Shown here one piece after another: positions 36,396 through 46,397 of a stretch of 64,000 bases of DNA. The DNA comes from Candidatus Alistipes faecavium (lineage in GTDB: Bacteria > Bacteroidota > Bacteroidia > Bacteroidales > Rikenellaceae). Below the pieces are notes generated by a model. That model had not been told where the DNA came from. It searched no databases and saw only the letters and a list, made by a program, of their open reading frames with translations. Within the stretch, counting starts at the first letter, position 1, and each line of letters opens with the position of its first letter. The position numbers and the translations under genes were made by a program. Location of the stretch: positions 43,621 to 107,620 of the forward strand of contig DWYP01000040.1 in NCBI GenBank assembly GCA_019118605.1. The letters run 5' to 3'.

Positions 36396-37367
36396 TCAGT
36401 AGGTGTTGGTCATCTCTTCGGGTACGCAGATATAGAAATCCGCACGCCCGAACTGCTCCTCGGAAAGCGCGTCGATCTGTTCCTGCCTGACCGAGGCGAT
36501 CGTCGCCACGCGGGTTCCCGGGCGGTAACGCTCCAGATAGGGAATGATGCCGCCCATGAAATCCGAGTGGTAGTTCCCGTTGAAATGGAGGAATTTCCCG
36601 TTCTCCTTCAGGTTGCGGGCGATGAACCACGCCATGGTTGCATCCTTCACGGCCTGCGCCTCGGCCAGCCGCCGCGTATCGGATCCCTGCCCGAGCATGG
36701 CCATCATCCCGAAGGCGGCCTCGCTCTGCTCCTCGTCGTAGGTGAAGGGAATCGGCAGCGGCGCGATGTAGCGTTTTGCCTCTTCGGAGAGGGAGTCGAG
36801 AATTCCCAGCCCGTTTTTCCTGACGCTGTTGGCGTAGCGTCGGGGGACGTTCGTCGCCACGAACGGAATGCCGTGCTCCTTGGCGAAGAAGACGATCGGG
36901 TGGTAGTCCGTTTCGTAGTTGTCCCACAGCCGCGCTTCGGCGCCGAAGCGGTCCGGAGAGATCAGCCGCTGCATGTATTCGTCGAGAATCAGCTGCGTGT
37001 CGCTTTCGAGCATCTCGGCGCCCATGGTCAGCCGTTCGCCGTGACGGGCGTAGAGCGCCCGGGTGATCTCCAGCTCCAGCCAGTGGGTGATCGGGCAGTT
37101 GTGCACCTCGCCCACGAAAACGGCGTCGCTCGGCGCCAGGCGGTCGATCAGCTCCCCGAAGGAGATCTCGCGCCCTTCGTTGTCGAACAGCGCATAGGCT
37201 CTCAATTCTCCCGGGCGATGTTCGGGTGCGGCGTTCTCGGCAGGAGCGGATTCGCTTGCAGGTTTGCGGTCGCTTCCCGTACCGGGGCGGAGCGGGGTGC
37301 CGATGGCCGAAGACATCGGCGCCAGCAGGGCCGTGCAGAGCAGCAGCCTAACGATCGGATGTGTCAT
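36396..37367 (-). CDS. ChaN-like (haem-binding uptake / DUF399) exported protein
   Basis: PSDAVFVGEVHNCPITHWLELEITRALYARHGERLTMGAEMLESDTQLILDEYM...TNVPRRYANSVRKNG, ChaN family motifs. Confidence 0.85.
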   Translation of the reverse strand: MTHPIVRLLLCTALLAPMSSAIGTPLRPGTGSDRKPASESAPAENAAPEHRPGELRAYALFDNEGREISFGELIDRLAPSDAVFVGEVHNCPITHWLELEITRALYARHGERLTMGAEMLESDTQLILDEYMQRLISPDRFGAEARLWDNYETDYHPIVFFAKEHGIPFVATNVPRRYANSVRKNGLGILDSLSEEAKRYIAPLPIPFTYDEEQSEAAFGMMAMLGQGSDTRRLAEAQAVKDATMAWFIARNLKENGKFLHFNGNYHSDFMGGIIPYLERYRPGTRVATIASVRQEQIDALSEEQFGRADFYICVPEEMTNTY

Positions 37368-40212
37368 CTTTCAGTTTTTCCTTGCTCAGATACAACAATA
37401 CGTAATATTCCGGGTCGAGCATCAGCTCGAAGTCCTTCCGCAGCTCTTCGGGGGTGATGGATTCGAGGATGCCGTCGTAGTCCTCGAAGTCGGCGAGCGA
37501 CTCCCCATTGCGGATCACTCCGACCAGGGTGTTGCGCCACCCCGTTGCGGCGTCGTCGGTCAATGTTTCGCGTTTCGCGATCAGGAACGAACGCTTGAGG
37601 TTCTCGAGTTCCTGCGGGGAGATCTCCTTTGTCCGCAGATCGGAGACGATCGTGCGCAGGAGCGTGTCGATGGTCTCCATGTTGCGGTTGTCGGCCGAGG
37701 CATTGATGTCGAAACAGAAGTTCCGGCCGGGAATCCCTTCGTAAAACAGGGCGATATAGGGTGAGTAGACCAGCGACTCCCGCTCGCGGAGGATGGAGAT
37801 CAGGCGGTTGCGGAGGATGTCCCGCATGAGCTTCAGTTTCAGACTGCCGCGCAGCGAGGGCTCGTAGTGCCCCAGATAAAGGTAGTCGAAGAGTGTCTGG
37901 GTCTGGTTGTCGTTGTCGAAACCTTCGACCATCCGGTGTCCGGGCATCGTACGTGTCCGGTACCCGAATTCCGGGCCGTGGGCGCGGAAGGGGATCGGCG
38001 CGAAGGCCGCCGCGAACTGCCGCGACAGCGAATCGGGGTCGAAATCTCCGGTCACCACCGCACAGTATCCCTCCGTCGGGGTATAGAGCCTGCGGTAGAA
38101 GTCCGCGATCGAATCGAGGTCGAGGGCCCGGACGATCTCCTCGCGGGAGCGCGACGGCTCCTTGCGCGGAACGGTGGCCCCCGTGAGTTCGTCCATGCGT
38201 GCCGAGAGCCGGCGGTCCGAAGCCCGCTGCAGCATACGGCTCAGGATCGACTCCTCCTGGTCTTCGAGCATTTCGCTGCGAAGTTCCTCGAATTCGTCGT
38301 AGCGGAGTTCCGGGTCGAAGATCTTCTCCCGGACGAGATTGAAGAATTCCGGGGCGGATTCGGCCGGAGTCATGCCCATGAATCCGTGCCAGTGGTTCTC
38401 CAGCGTCATGGACAGGGCGATGTCGTTGCGGTAGAGGTATTCCGAGAGTTGTTTCGGATCGGCCTTGGCGATGCCTCCCATCTCCATGTATCCGGCCGTT
38501 CCTTCGAGCAGCGGGTATTGTTCATCGGGGATCGACGAGGTGCCGTAAGGCGCGAGGAGCGTGAAGAGCACCTTGCCGCCGCCGGGCGTCGGGCGCATGA
38601 TCAGGCGCATGCCGTTCCGCAGCAGCACTTCGCGGGCTCCGAGTCCCGGGTATTCCCGGGCCGTGGCGATCATCGATGCGTCGAACGGCGGCCGCACGGC
38701 CAGGCAGGCGGGCGTTTCGACCGGTAGCGCCTTTTCGGGCCGCTCCCGGGGGGTGTATACGTAGGGCTCGCAGGGCGTCTCCGCACCCCGATGCCAAGCC
38801 TCGTCGACCTCCTCCGGGCGCAGGGTCTCTCCGAGTCCCGGATGGCTGTGGCAGGCAACCCGCACGGCCGTGTCGTAAAGGTCAAGACGTTCGCGGAGCA
38901 TCTCCTGCAGCAGCGACCCGGGCGTCGCCGCCACGGAGTCGATAATCCGGCGGTAGAGGACCGTGTCGCGGATCGTACGGTCGCCGGCCAGCACATAGTC
39001 CGTGAAGTCGTCGCACCAGGCTGCGGAACTTTGCGGGGCGTCGATTTCGACGTGTGCCAGGCGCTTGCAGCGGCGTGTGCGGATGTCGTCGAGCTCCGCC
39101 TCGTCCCACCCTTGCGAAACAAGGTCGTGCAGGGCCGAGGAGAGCGTCGCGAGGGATTCGAGCAGCGCTTCCCGGGACTCTCCCGAGGCCGTCACCGTGA
39201 AATGGTTCTTGTCGCTCAGGTACCATGTATCCGAAACCGATGAGCGGATGCCGCGCCCGCGCAGCCGGGCCGACACGGCTTCCACCATCAGCTCCTCGCG
39301 GACCTTGGCCACGGCGTCGCCCAGCGTGCGGACGGTGATGCCCGGGTGGGGTATCATCACCTCGATCTGCGTGCGGTCGAAGAGCGAATCGCGCACTTCG
39401 GCCACCCGGGTCCCCGGGGCGTATTCGAGGGGGAATACTTTGAAATTGCGGGCCTTGCGGGGCGCAAGGGATGCAAAGCGTTCGCGGATCCTGCGCTCCA
39501 TCTCCGCGGGTTCGAAGTCCCCGACGGCCACGATCGTCGCCAGCGACGGGACATACCATTTGCGGTAATATCCCTCGAGCGCCGCGGGGGTGATGCTCCG
39601 GATGTCCTCGATCGTTCCGAGGGGCATGCGGCGGGCATAGATTCCCTCGCCGATCTTCAGGTCGTAGAACTCGTCCCCGACGTCGTATCCCCGCAGCTCC
39701 TCGAGGATGATGCCCCGTTCGGTCTCGATGCGTTCGGGTTCGATGGCCAGCCCGTCCATCCAGTCGCGCAGGATGAGCAGGGCGCTGTCCACGACCCCCT
39801 GGCGCCGGGAATCCGTCGGCACGGCGAAGAGGTAGATTGTCCGGTCCTGGCCCGTGAGGGCGTTGATGTCCACTCCGTACTTCATGCCCAGCGATTCGAG
39901 GTATTGCTGGAGGGATTTCCCCGGGAAGTGACGCGATCCGCCGAAAGCGACGTGTTCAAGAAAATGCGCACAACCCTTCTCTCTGTCGAGCTCCTGAACC
40001 GACCCGGCTTTCAATACAAGCCGGAATTCGATGCGCGAGGCCGGGAGGGGATTCTTGCGCAGGATGTAGTGCAGTCCGTTGGGGAGCACTCCTTCGCAGG
40101 TTCCCGGCGCCAGGCGCAGCGTGTCGGTCTGAGCCGCCAAAATACACGGAAACAGGGCTGCCAGGAGACCGGCAGCTGAGTTCCGGATGATTTTCTGAAT
40201 ACGTCCGCCCAT
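37348..40212 (-). CDS. M16-family zinc metallopeptidase (pitrilysin-like, two-lobed), exported
   Basis: CAHFLEHVAFGGSRHFPGKSLQQYLESLGMKYGVDINALTGQDRTIYLF (HxxEH), ETERGIILEELRGYD; second M16 lobe. Confidence 0.93.
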   Translation of the reverse strand: MGGRIQKIIRNSAAGLLAALFPCILAAQTDTLRLAPGTCEGVLPNGLHYILRKNPLPASRIEFRLVLKAGSVQELDREKGCAHFLEHVAFGGSRHFPGKSLQQYLESLGMKYGVDINALTGQDRTIYLFAVPTDSRRQGVVDSALLILRDWMDGLAIEPERIETERGIILEELRGYDVGDEFYDLKIGEGIYARRMPLGTIEDIRSITPAALEGYYRKWYVPSLATIVAVGDFEPAEMERRIRERFASLAPRKARNFKVFPLEYAPGTRVAEVRDSLFDRTQIEVMIPHPGITVRTLGDAVAKVREELMVEAVSARLRGRGIRSSVSDTWYLSDKNHFTVTASGESREALLESLATLSSALHDLVSQGWDEAELDDIRTRRCKRLAHVEIDAPQSSAAWCDDFTDYVLAGDRTIRDTVLYRRIIDSVAATPGSLLQEMLRERLDLYDTAVRVACHSHPGLGETLRPEEVDEAWHRGAETPCEPYVYTPRERPEKALPVETPACLAVRPPFDASMIATAREYPGLGAREVLLRNGMRLIMRPTPGGGKVLFTLLAPYGTSSIPDEQYPLLEGTAGYMEMGGIAKADPKQLSEYLYRNDIALSMTLENHWHGFMGMTPAESAPEFFNLVREKIFDPELRYDEFEELRSEMLEDQEESILSRMLQRASDRRLSARMDELTGATVPRKEPSRSREEIVRALDLDSIADFYRRLYTPTEGYCAVVTGDFDPDSLSRQFAAAFAPIPFRAHGPEFGYRTRTMPGHRMVEGFDNDNQTQTLFDYLYLGHYEPSLRGSLKLKLMRDILRNRLISILRERESLVYSPYIALFYEGIPGRNFCFDINASADNRNMETIDTLLRTIVSDLRTKEISPQELENLKRSFLIAKRETLTDDAATGWRNTLVGVIRNGESLADFEDYDGILESITPEELRKDFELMLDPEYYVLLYLSKEKLKDDTSDR

Positions 40213-40233
40213 GGTGTTTCGGGTAAAACGCGG

Positions 40234-41433
40234 TTATTTGGTGTAGGTGACCTTTACGACGGTGTAGTCGCTGGCGTAGGCGTGGTCCATGACGAACTGG
40301 AAGGTCATTATACCCTTCTCGACGTCGATGTGTCCCTTGCTCTCGACCCAGTTGCCGTATTCGTAGTTGTCCATGTCGGCCCCGTAGTAGAAGAGGTAGA
40401 ATGTCGGGTTGGCGAAGCCTCCCTGGTCGTAGATCTCCTGCATGTCGGCATCGCCCTTGTCGAGGAGCTCCTTCTGACGGTCCCAGGCCGAGAAGGAGTA
40501 TTCGAACGGCACGATGACGTACGTGTCGCCGTAGGAATCCTGCTGCTCGCCGAGGATCTCGAGGTCGGCACCCGAAGCGGAGAGGTTCGTGCACTTGATT
40601 CCGTCGAGCGAGGCGTTGAAGGTCTCTTCGCTCTTGGAGTTCCAGCCGATGCGATCCATCAGGCGCTGGTTGGCGCTCTCTTCGCCCTGCTGGGTCCAGT
40701 ATTCGTCATCGTCGATCGTGTTCTGGCGGAATACCCAGTAGAGATATTCGGTCAGTCCCATGGGGTTGTCGACCATCTTCAGCACGGGTTGCTCGGCCGT
40801 GGACTCCTCGCTGAGCGTAATGATCGTCTGTCCGTCGATCTGCCGGGTCTCGGGCGTGGCAAAATCCTGGGTCGTGCCCTCTCCGGGGATCTGGAGCGTC
40901 GTCGAGCACTTCATGATTCCGAGGAACTCATTGAGGTCTATTCCGAACTTCGTCTTGTAGCCTTCGATGAGCGCCTTCTGCTCCTCGGTCAGCGTGGGGA
41001 TCGCCGGATTCGGATTGACGCGGATCTGCAGTGCCTCGGCAAGTTCCATGCCTTCGGGCAACTGTGCGGGGTCGGCCCCGATGGCGATATATACGCTTTC
41101 CGAGAGAATGTTCATGGCGTTGGAGACAACCTGGAACGATGCGGTTTTCTCTCCGGCGGCAATCGTGACGGGGTTGCCCTCCATGTGGATGACCTCCTGC
41201 TTGTCGTCCTCGAAACGGAACGTGAGCGTCGTGGCCTTCTGAACCGACGAGGTGAGGGTCACCTCCACCGTCAGCGGCGTCGTGTCGGACTCGGTCATGA
41301 CGGCGTTGTTGTTCTCGGCCGTGAGGTAAATCTTGTTCGTTCCGGAGTATCCGGTCTCCTTCTTCTCGTTGCAGGAGGTCGTGGCAAACGCCGTCAACAG
41401 TATGCCCAGCGCGGTGATAAATGCTTTTTTCAT
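40234..41433 (-). CDS. SusD-adjacent surface lipoprotein (DUF4929-like), function unknown
   Basis: MKKAFITALGILLTAFATTSC lipobox; Calx-beta/BACON-like N-terminus; position after susCD. ORF extended by track to 41523. Confidence 0.6.
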   Translation of the reverse strand: MKKAFITALGILLTAFATTSCNEKKETGYSGTNKIYLTAENNNAVMTESDTTPLTVEVTLTSSVQKATTLTFRFEDDKQEVIHMEGNPVTIAAGEKTASFQVVSNAMNILSESVYIAIGADPAQLPEGMELAEALQIRVNPNPAIPTLTEEQKALIEGYKTKFGIDLNEFLGIMKCSTTLQIPGEGTTQDFATPETRQIDGQTIITLSEESTAEQPVLKMVDNPMGLTEYLYWVFRQNTIDDDEYWTQQGEESANQRLMDRIGWNSKSEETFNASLDGIKCTNLSASGADLEILGEQQDSYGDTYVIVPFEYSFSAWDRQKELLDKGDADMQEIYDQGGFANPTFYLFYYGADMDNYEYGNWVESKGHIDVEKGIMTFQFVMDHAYASDYTVVKVTYTK

Positions 41434-41501
41434 TTTCTTCGTGTTTTGAATTTGTATGATGGTTAGATTTTTATTGCCATTTTGTTCCGGCGTCCCGGAG
41501 G

Positions 41502-42914
41502 TCAGTTCTCGATCTTGGGCCATCCGTCGTTCTGGGTAACGTTCTCGTTGTAGAAGTACTCCTCCTGCGGGATGGGCAGCGTCCAGCGGTAGTCCTTGGC
41601 GTCGAAGCGCTTGTTGCTGTTGCCCTGGTTCCAGTCGGCGAGCACGCCGCTGCGGTAGCGCTTCAGGTCGAAATAACGCTCCCCTTCGCCCACGAACTCC
41701 TTGCGTTTCTCTTCGAGTACGGCGCGCAGCAGGTCGTCGCCCGAGAGCGATTCGTCGAGCTGCGGGGCGCCGCGCCGTGCAAGGAATTCGTCGATTGCCG
41801 TGCGGGCCTCTCCGTCATGTCCGCCCATCCGGCAGCAGGCCTCGGCGAGCACGAAGCAGGCCGTCGCCGTGCGGAGCTTGTGGATGCAGGTGATTTCCGT
41901 CGTCTCCCAGTTCATGCGGTTGTACTTGCCCATGCAGCGCATCGTGATGGTCTCTCCCACGGTCTCCCCGGGGAACTCTTTCGGATAGACGCTTTGTCCT
42001 CCGCGTATGTCTTCCGGGGTGTAGAGATCCGCAAGGCTCTTTGCGACCTCCAGGAAATCGCCTTTCTCGGTGTCGTAGCGGATGTCGAGGTAGAAGGGTA
42101 CGGTCGTATGCCGCGAGAAGAGACTCTCGGGCCCGGCCCCGCCGTTCCACAACTGGAGGTAGTTTGCCTCGGAGAATACGCCGTAGCCTCCGGCCGTGGA
42201 GAGCACGAGCCGGGCCCATTCCGCCGCCTTCTCGTATTGCCCGGCGTAGAGCTCCACTTCGGCAAGCAGGCAGCGCACGCCCTGCTGCGAGATCCAGTAG
42301 GCCGTTTCGGGTGCGTTCTCCGTGCCGACGGCCTCGGTCAGGAGCGTCCGGATGCGGGAGATGCAGTCGGCGATGCTCGAGCGTTTGAGGAACCCGAGCT
42401 CGAACTCCTCCTTGAGGATGATGCCGTCGCGGTCCGCGCCTTCGGAGATGTCCGGGGCGAAGAGCCGCAGCAGGTCGAAGTAACAGTAGGCCTTCAGGGC
42501 CTTTGCCTCGGCATTGACGGCTTCGAGCTGAACCTGTTCGCTCTCGACCTGCGGATGGATCTTTGCCGTGCGTTCGAGCGTGGCGTTGGCAATGGCGATC
42601 GTCTCGTAGTAGCTCTGCCAGAGCGAGAGGGCCAGATTGGTGAGCGGCTGCGTCTGCCATTTGTAGAGGTTCCCGAGGTCGCTGTTGCGGGAGATCAGCG
42701 ACGTGGTCTCGAAATCGTCGCCCAGGACCGAGAGATCGAATTCGGGATTGGGCAGGCGGTCGTATGCCGATGCCAGCAGCTCGCGGGCGGTCGTTACGGA
42801 GGTGATGGCCGAGGGGTCGGAGAGCTGGTTCTCGTAGGGAATGTCCAGGTTGCACGCTGCAGCGCCGAACGCCGCAATCATGCCCGAAAGGCCGTATCGG
42901 AGTATTTTGCGCAT
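41502..42914 (-). CDS. SusD/RagB-family lipoprotein
   Basis: Lipobox MIAAFGAAAC; EAKALKAYCYFDLLRLFAPDI; LEEKRKEFVGEGERYFDLKRY; RWTLPIPQEEYFYNENVTQN. Confidence 0.93.
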   Translation of the reverse strand: MRKILRYGLSGMIAAFGAAACNLDIPYENQLSDPSAITSVTTARELLASAYDRLPNPEFDLSVLGDDFETTSLISRNSDLGNLYKWQTQPLTNLALSLWQSYYETIAIANATLERTAKIHPQVESEQVQLEAVNAEAKALKAYCYFDLLRLFAPDISEGADRDGIILKEEFELGFLKRSSIADCISRIRTLLTEAVGTENAPETAYWISQQGVRCLLAEVELYAGQYEKAAEWARLVLSTAGGYGVFSEANYLQLWNGGAGPESLFSRHTTVPFYLDIRYDTEKGDFLEVAKSLADLYTPEDIRGGQSVYPKEFPGETVGETITMRCMGKYNRMNWETTEITCIHKLRTATACFVLAEACCRMGGHDGEARTAIDEFLARRGAPQLDESLSGDDLLRAVLEEKRKEFVGEGERYFDLKRYRSGVLADWNQGNSNKRFDAKDYRWTLPIPQEEYFYNENVTQNDGWPKIEN

Positions 42915-42927
42915 GGTCGTCGGAATG

Positions 42928-45900
42928 TCAGAAGGTGAGACTGATATTGAAGGTCAGCACGGGCTGCATCGTGCCGGCCAGCGAGCCTGTTTCGGGATCC
43001 GACTCCTTGTAGGGGGTGATCATGAAGAGGTTCGAGGCCTGGAATGCCATGCTGGCATACTTGATGAAGCCTCCGCAGTTGCGCTCGAGCCACGCGGAGG
43101 AGATCCTGTAGCGGAGCGAGAGCATCGACATCTTGAAGTAGTCGCTCTTGCCGACGGTCATCGTGTTGGGGTAGTTGAGCGAGGCGATGGCCGACGAGCT
43201 GAAGAAGGGCGAATGGTAGACCTTGTTTTCGTCGCCTCGCGCGAACCACATGTCGCCGACCTGCCCCCGGATGGCGTTCTTGTTGGCGTCGTCCACGGTG
43301 CGGACGTAGCTGTAATTGTAGGGCCGGACGCCTCCGAAGACGTAGTAGAAGTCCATGTCGAGGTCGAAACTGCGGTATGAGAGGCTGACGTTGAGCGAAC
43401 CGCTGTAGGGCGGGGTGCTGTGTCCCAGAGCCACGATGTTCTCCTTGACGGGCGTCTCCGTAGCGGGTATTTCGCGTCCGTCCGCACCCTTGAAGACCGG
43501 GAGTCCCGAAATGGGGTCTATGCCCAGGGATTCGAGCCCGTAGAGCATGTCGTAAGCCTTTCCGATCTCATAGTCCGGGATGATCGATTCGGCGCTGGCG
43601 TAGATCCGGTCTGCGTAATAGAGATCCACGACCTTGTTGCGGTTGTAGGCCAGCGATCCGCGCAGCCAGAGGCGCCACGGCTCCCGGTCGACGGCCTTCA
43701 CCGATGCGGAGAGTTCATATCCCTCGTTGCGCAGCACGCCGATGTTGCGCAGCATGGTCGAGAAACCGTTCGAGAGGGGAATGGGTACCGCAAGCAGGGC
43801 ATCGCTCGTTTCGCGGCGGTAGAAGTTCACGCCGAGGGTCACGCGCTTGAAGAGTTCGAGCAAGAGCCCTGCGTCGATCGACGCCGTCTGCTCGGGCTTG
43901 AGCCCCGTGTTGTAGAAGGCCTGGAGTTCCAGCAGACGGGCGTCTCCGTAGAAGTCCGTCGAGTAGGAGAAGGTGCCGATGGCCGAGGCCGACGACACGC
44001 CCGAAAGGTTTGCCATTTTCCCGAACGATCCCTTGAGGTTGAGCGAGGTGATGACGCGGCTGTCGCGCAGGAACCCGTAGCGGCTCGGAGTCCATCCCAC
44101 GCCGACGGCCCAGGCGCTGTTCCAGCGCTTGTCGGCCGGGAGGATCGACGATGCGTCGGCCTTGTAGGTGGCGAAGAGGTCGTATGTCGCGTCGAACGAG
44201 TATCCGAAGACCAGGCCGAATCCCAGCTGTGCGCTCTTCTCCTTGAGCGATCCGACCGAGGGCTTGCGGTTCCCGGTAATCGACTGGTTGATCGCCGCAG
44301 GCGACATCTGCGTGCCGACGCCGTATCCCGTGATCGAGACATTGTCCTGATCGGTGAGATAGTAGTCCATGTTCCCGCCGATGGTCAGATCGTGCCGTTC
44401 GGCGAAGACGCGGTTGTAGGTGAGTCGGATGTTCGACGAGACGTTGGTCGTGACGTTTTTGTTCTTGGTCAGGCGGCCCCGTTCGTTGATGGCCGCTCCC
44501 GACTTGCGCTCCTCGATTGAGGTCGAGGGGAGCAGCGAGAGCCCCTCGTCCAGCACGAAGTCCACACCGGCCACGGCATCGACATCGAGCCCCTCCAGCG
44601 GGTGGAGGTTGAGCGATCCGCTCACTCCGGCGTGCTTGTCGGTCGATTTGCTCCGGTACTGGCTCAGCAGGTCGTTGTAGGTGTACTCGGAGGATTCGTT
44701 GGAGAAGGATACCAGGGTTCCGGTTTTCGTTTCGTAGGGGTTGAGCTGGTAGACGAGGTCCGTCGGGGAGAAGGCGCTTCCGTTGGGGGTGTTCGTCACC
44801 GAATATCCGGCGTCGCTGGCCAGCGAGAGGTAGCCCCAGCGGCCCAGTCGCTGATCGAGGCTCATGCGCGTGGAGATGCGCTGCACGTCGTTCCCGGGGA
44901 CGCGTCCTCCCTGCTGGGAGTAGTTCGCCGAGATAAAGTAGGATGTGTTCTCGTCGCCTCCTCGGATGCTGAGGTTGTGCTTCTGGTAGATGTTCGGGCG
45001 GATGAGCTCGCGGAACCAGTCGGTGTTGATTCCCCGCAGGGAGTCGAGTACCTCCGCGCCCCGGGCGATCATCTCCTCCAGCCCGGGGTCGTTCGAATAA
45101 TACTTGCGGTAGTAGTCGGCGCTGTAGCGGTATCCGGGGGTGGAGGAGTTCTGCAGCAGGCGTTCGAGTTCGAGTTTCTCGGCGCTTTGCATCATCTCCA
45201 CGCCGCGGCGGCCGCGGAGCGTGACTCCGATGCTGAAGTCGTAGTTCACCTTGAGCACTCCGTCGGGGTTTCCGCGCTGGGAGGTGATCTCGATGACGCC
45301 GTTGGCGGCCTTCACACCGTAAAGGGCGCAAGCCACGGCATCCTTGAGAACCTTGATCTCCTCGATGTCGGCGGGGTTGAGCGTCAGGAAGGCCTCCGAG
45401 GAGATGACCTGTCCGTCCATGACGTAGAGCGGTTCGTTGGCTGTATCGCCGGCCCGGAACGAGGAGTTTCCGCGCAGCCGGATCTGGGGCTTGGATCCCA
45501 GGTCTCCGGTGTTGGTCACGATCAGTCCCGGGACGGAACCCTGCAGTGCGAGCGACATGTCGATCATCGGCTTGTCGTTCAGCCGTTCCATGTCCACGCG
45601 CTGCACGACGCCCGATTTTGCGCGGATATCTATTTCATTGATGTTGCGGCGTGCGACGACGACCACTTCGCTCACGTTGGTGGCATCCTGCTGCATGGCG
45701 GCATCCAGGGTCTTTTGCCCGTCGTATTTCATGGATACCTCCTTCATTCCGATGAAGGTGAAGAGGACGATGTCTCCCATTGCCCACTCTCCGCGCAGCG
45801 TGTAATGCCCTTCGGTATCGGTGACGGTTCCCTGCATGGTGCCTTTGATCCGCACGGTGGCGCCCGGAAGAGGTTGCCCGTGGTTGTCGGTCACGGTTCC

Positions 45901-46011
45901 GGAGATTTCATATCTTTGTTTGGCGGGTTTTTCCTGCTCCTGCGCGCGCACGCTGCCGGACGACAGCAGAAGAATACACAGGGCGAGAACGGCGAGGTAG
46001 AGTTTGTTCAT
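42928..46011 (-). CDS. SusC/RagA-family TonB-linked outer membrane protein
   Basis: EISGTVTDNHGQPLPGATVRIKGTMQGTVTDTEGHYTL; VSEVVVVARRN; LYVMDGQVISSEAFLTLNPADIEEIKVLKDAVACALYGVKAANGVIEIT; C-terminal F. Confidence 0.95.
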   Translation of the reverse strand: MNKLYLAVLALCILLLSSGSVRAQEQEKPAKQRYEISGTVTDNHGQPLPGATVRIKGTMQGTVTDTEGHYTLRGEWAMGDIVLFTFIGMKEVSMKYDGQKTLDAAMQQDATNVSEVVVVARRNINEIDIRAKSGVVQRVDMERLNDKPMIDMSLALQGSVPGLIVTNTGDLGSKPQIRLRGNSSFRAGDTANEPLYVMDGQVISSEAFLTLNPADIEEIKVLKDAVACALYGVKAANGVIEITSQRGNPDGVLKVNYDFSIGVTLRGRRGVEMMQSAEKLELERLLQNSSTPGYRYSADYYRKYYSNDPGLEEMIARGAEVLDSLRGINTDWFRELIRPNIYQKHNLSIRGGDENTSYFISANYSQQGGRVPGNDVQRISTRMSLDQRLGRWGYLSLASDAGYSVTNTPNGSAFSPTDLVYQLNPYETKTGTLVSFSNESSEYTYNDLLSQYRSKSTDKHAGVSGSLNLHPLEGLDVDAVAGVDFVLDEGLSLLPSTSIEERKSGAAINERGRLTKNKNVTTNVSSNIRLTYNRVFAERHDLTIGGNMDYYLTDQDNVSITGYGVGTQMSPAAINQSITGNRKPSVGSLKEKSAQLGFGLVFGYSFDATYDLFATYKADASSILPADKRWNSAWAVGVGWTPSRYGFLRDSRVITSLNLKGSFGKMANLSGVSSASAIGTFSYSTDFYGDARLLELQAFYNTGLKPEQTASIDAGLLLELFKRVTLGVNFYRRETSDALLAVPIPLSNGFSTMLRNIGVLRNEGYELSASVKAVDREPWRLWLRGSLAYNRNKVVDLYYADRIYASAESIIPDYEIGKAYDMLYGLESLGIDPISGLPVFKGADGREIPATETPVKENIVALGHSTPPYSGSLNVSLSYRSFDLDMDFYYVFGGVRPYNYSYVRTVDDANKNAIRGQVGDMWFARGDENKVYHSPFFSSSAIASLNYPNTMTVGKSDYFKMSMLSLRYRISSAWLERNCGGFIKYASMAFQASNLFMITPYKESDPETGSLAGTMQPVLTFNISLTF

Positions 46012-46149
46012 ACGAGCGGTTTTTGGTTCGTATCAGCGGGTGTTCGGATGGGCGTGAAGATATTTTCGGGCCTTGGAATACAGTGTTTTGGCGTAATTTT
46101 GGCGTATTTAGGTCTTATTTTGAAAATCGTTCGGGATAAAGCATTTTCG

Positions 46150-46157
46150 CAAATATA
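46150..46157 (-). promoter_or_regulatory. -7 promoter element TATATTTG for the minus-strand SusC locus
   Basis: Plus-strand CAAATATA about 140 nt upstream of the SusC start; no convincing -33. Confidence 0.35.
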
Positions 46158-46280
46158 TAGAAATTTATATTAAAATTCCACCATTTTTCCTCTGAAATCT
46201 TCAAAAGGTTCAGACTTTTGGCTTGTCGGCAAAAGCCCGCGTCCCGGCTTCGGGGCGGACGTTTCCCGGCCGCGGTGTTC

Positions 46281-46328
46281 AAAAAAAGAGCGTCGGGTTC
46301 CGTCGCAGGGAGGACGGAACCCGACGCT
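46281..46328 (-). terminator. Terminator for purC
   Basis: Perfect 16-bp stem AGCGTCGGGTTCCGTC/GACGGAACCCGACGCT; on the minus strand followed by CTCTTTTTTT. Confidence 0.9.
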
Positions 46329-46397
46329 TCTTCTTTTCTTCCGGCGAGTTCTTTCGGCCGGGATGCGCGCCGTGCGGCGGCGTATGGCGTACCGGGC

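Noticed and set aside
44602-46173. 523-aa plus-strand ORF antisense to the second SusC
   Set aside because: Antisense artefact with no recognisable motifs.
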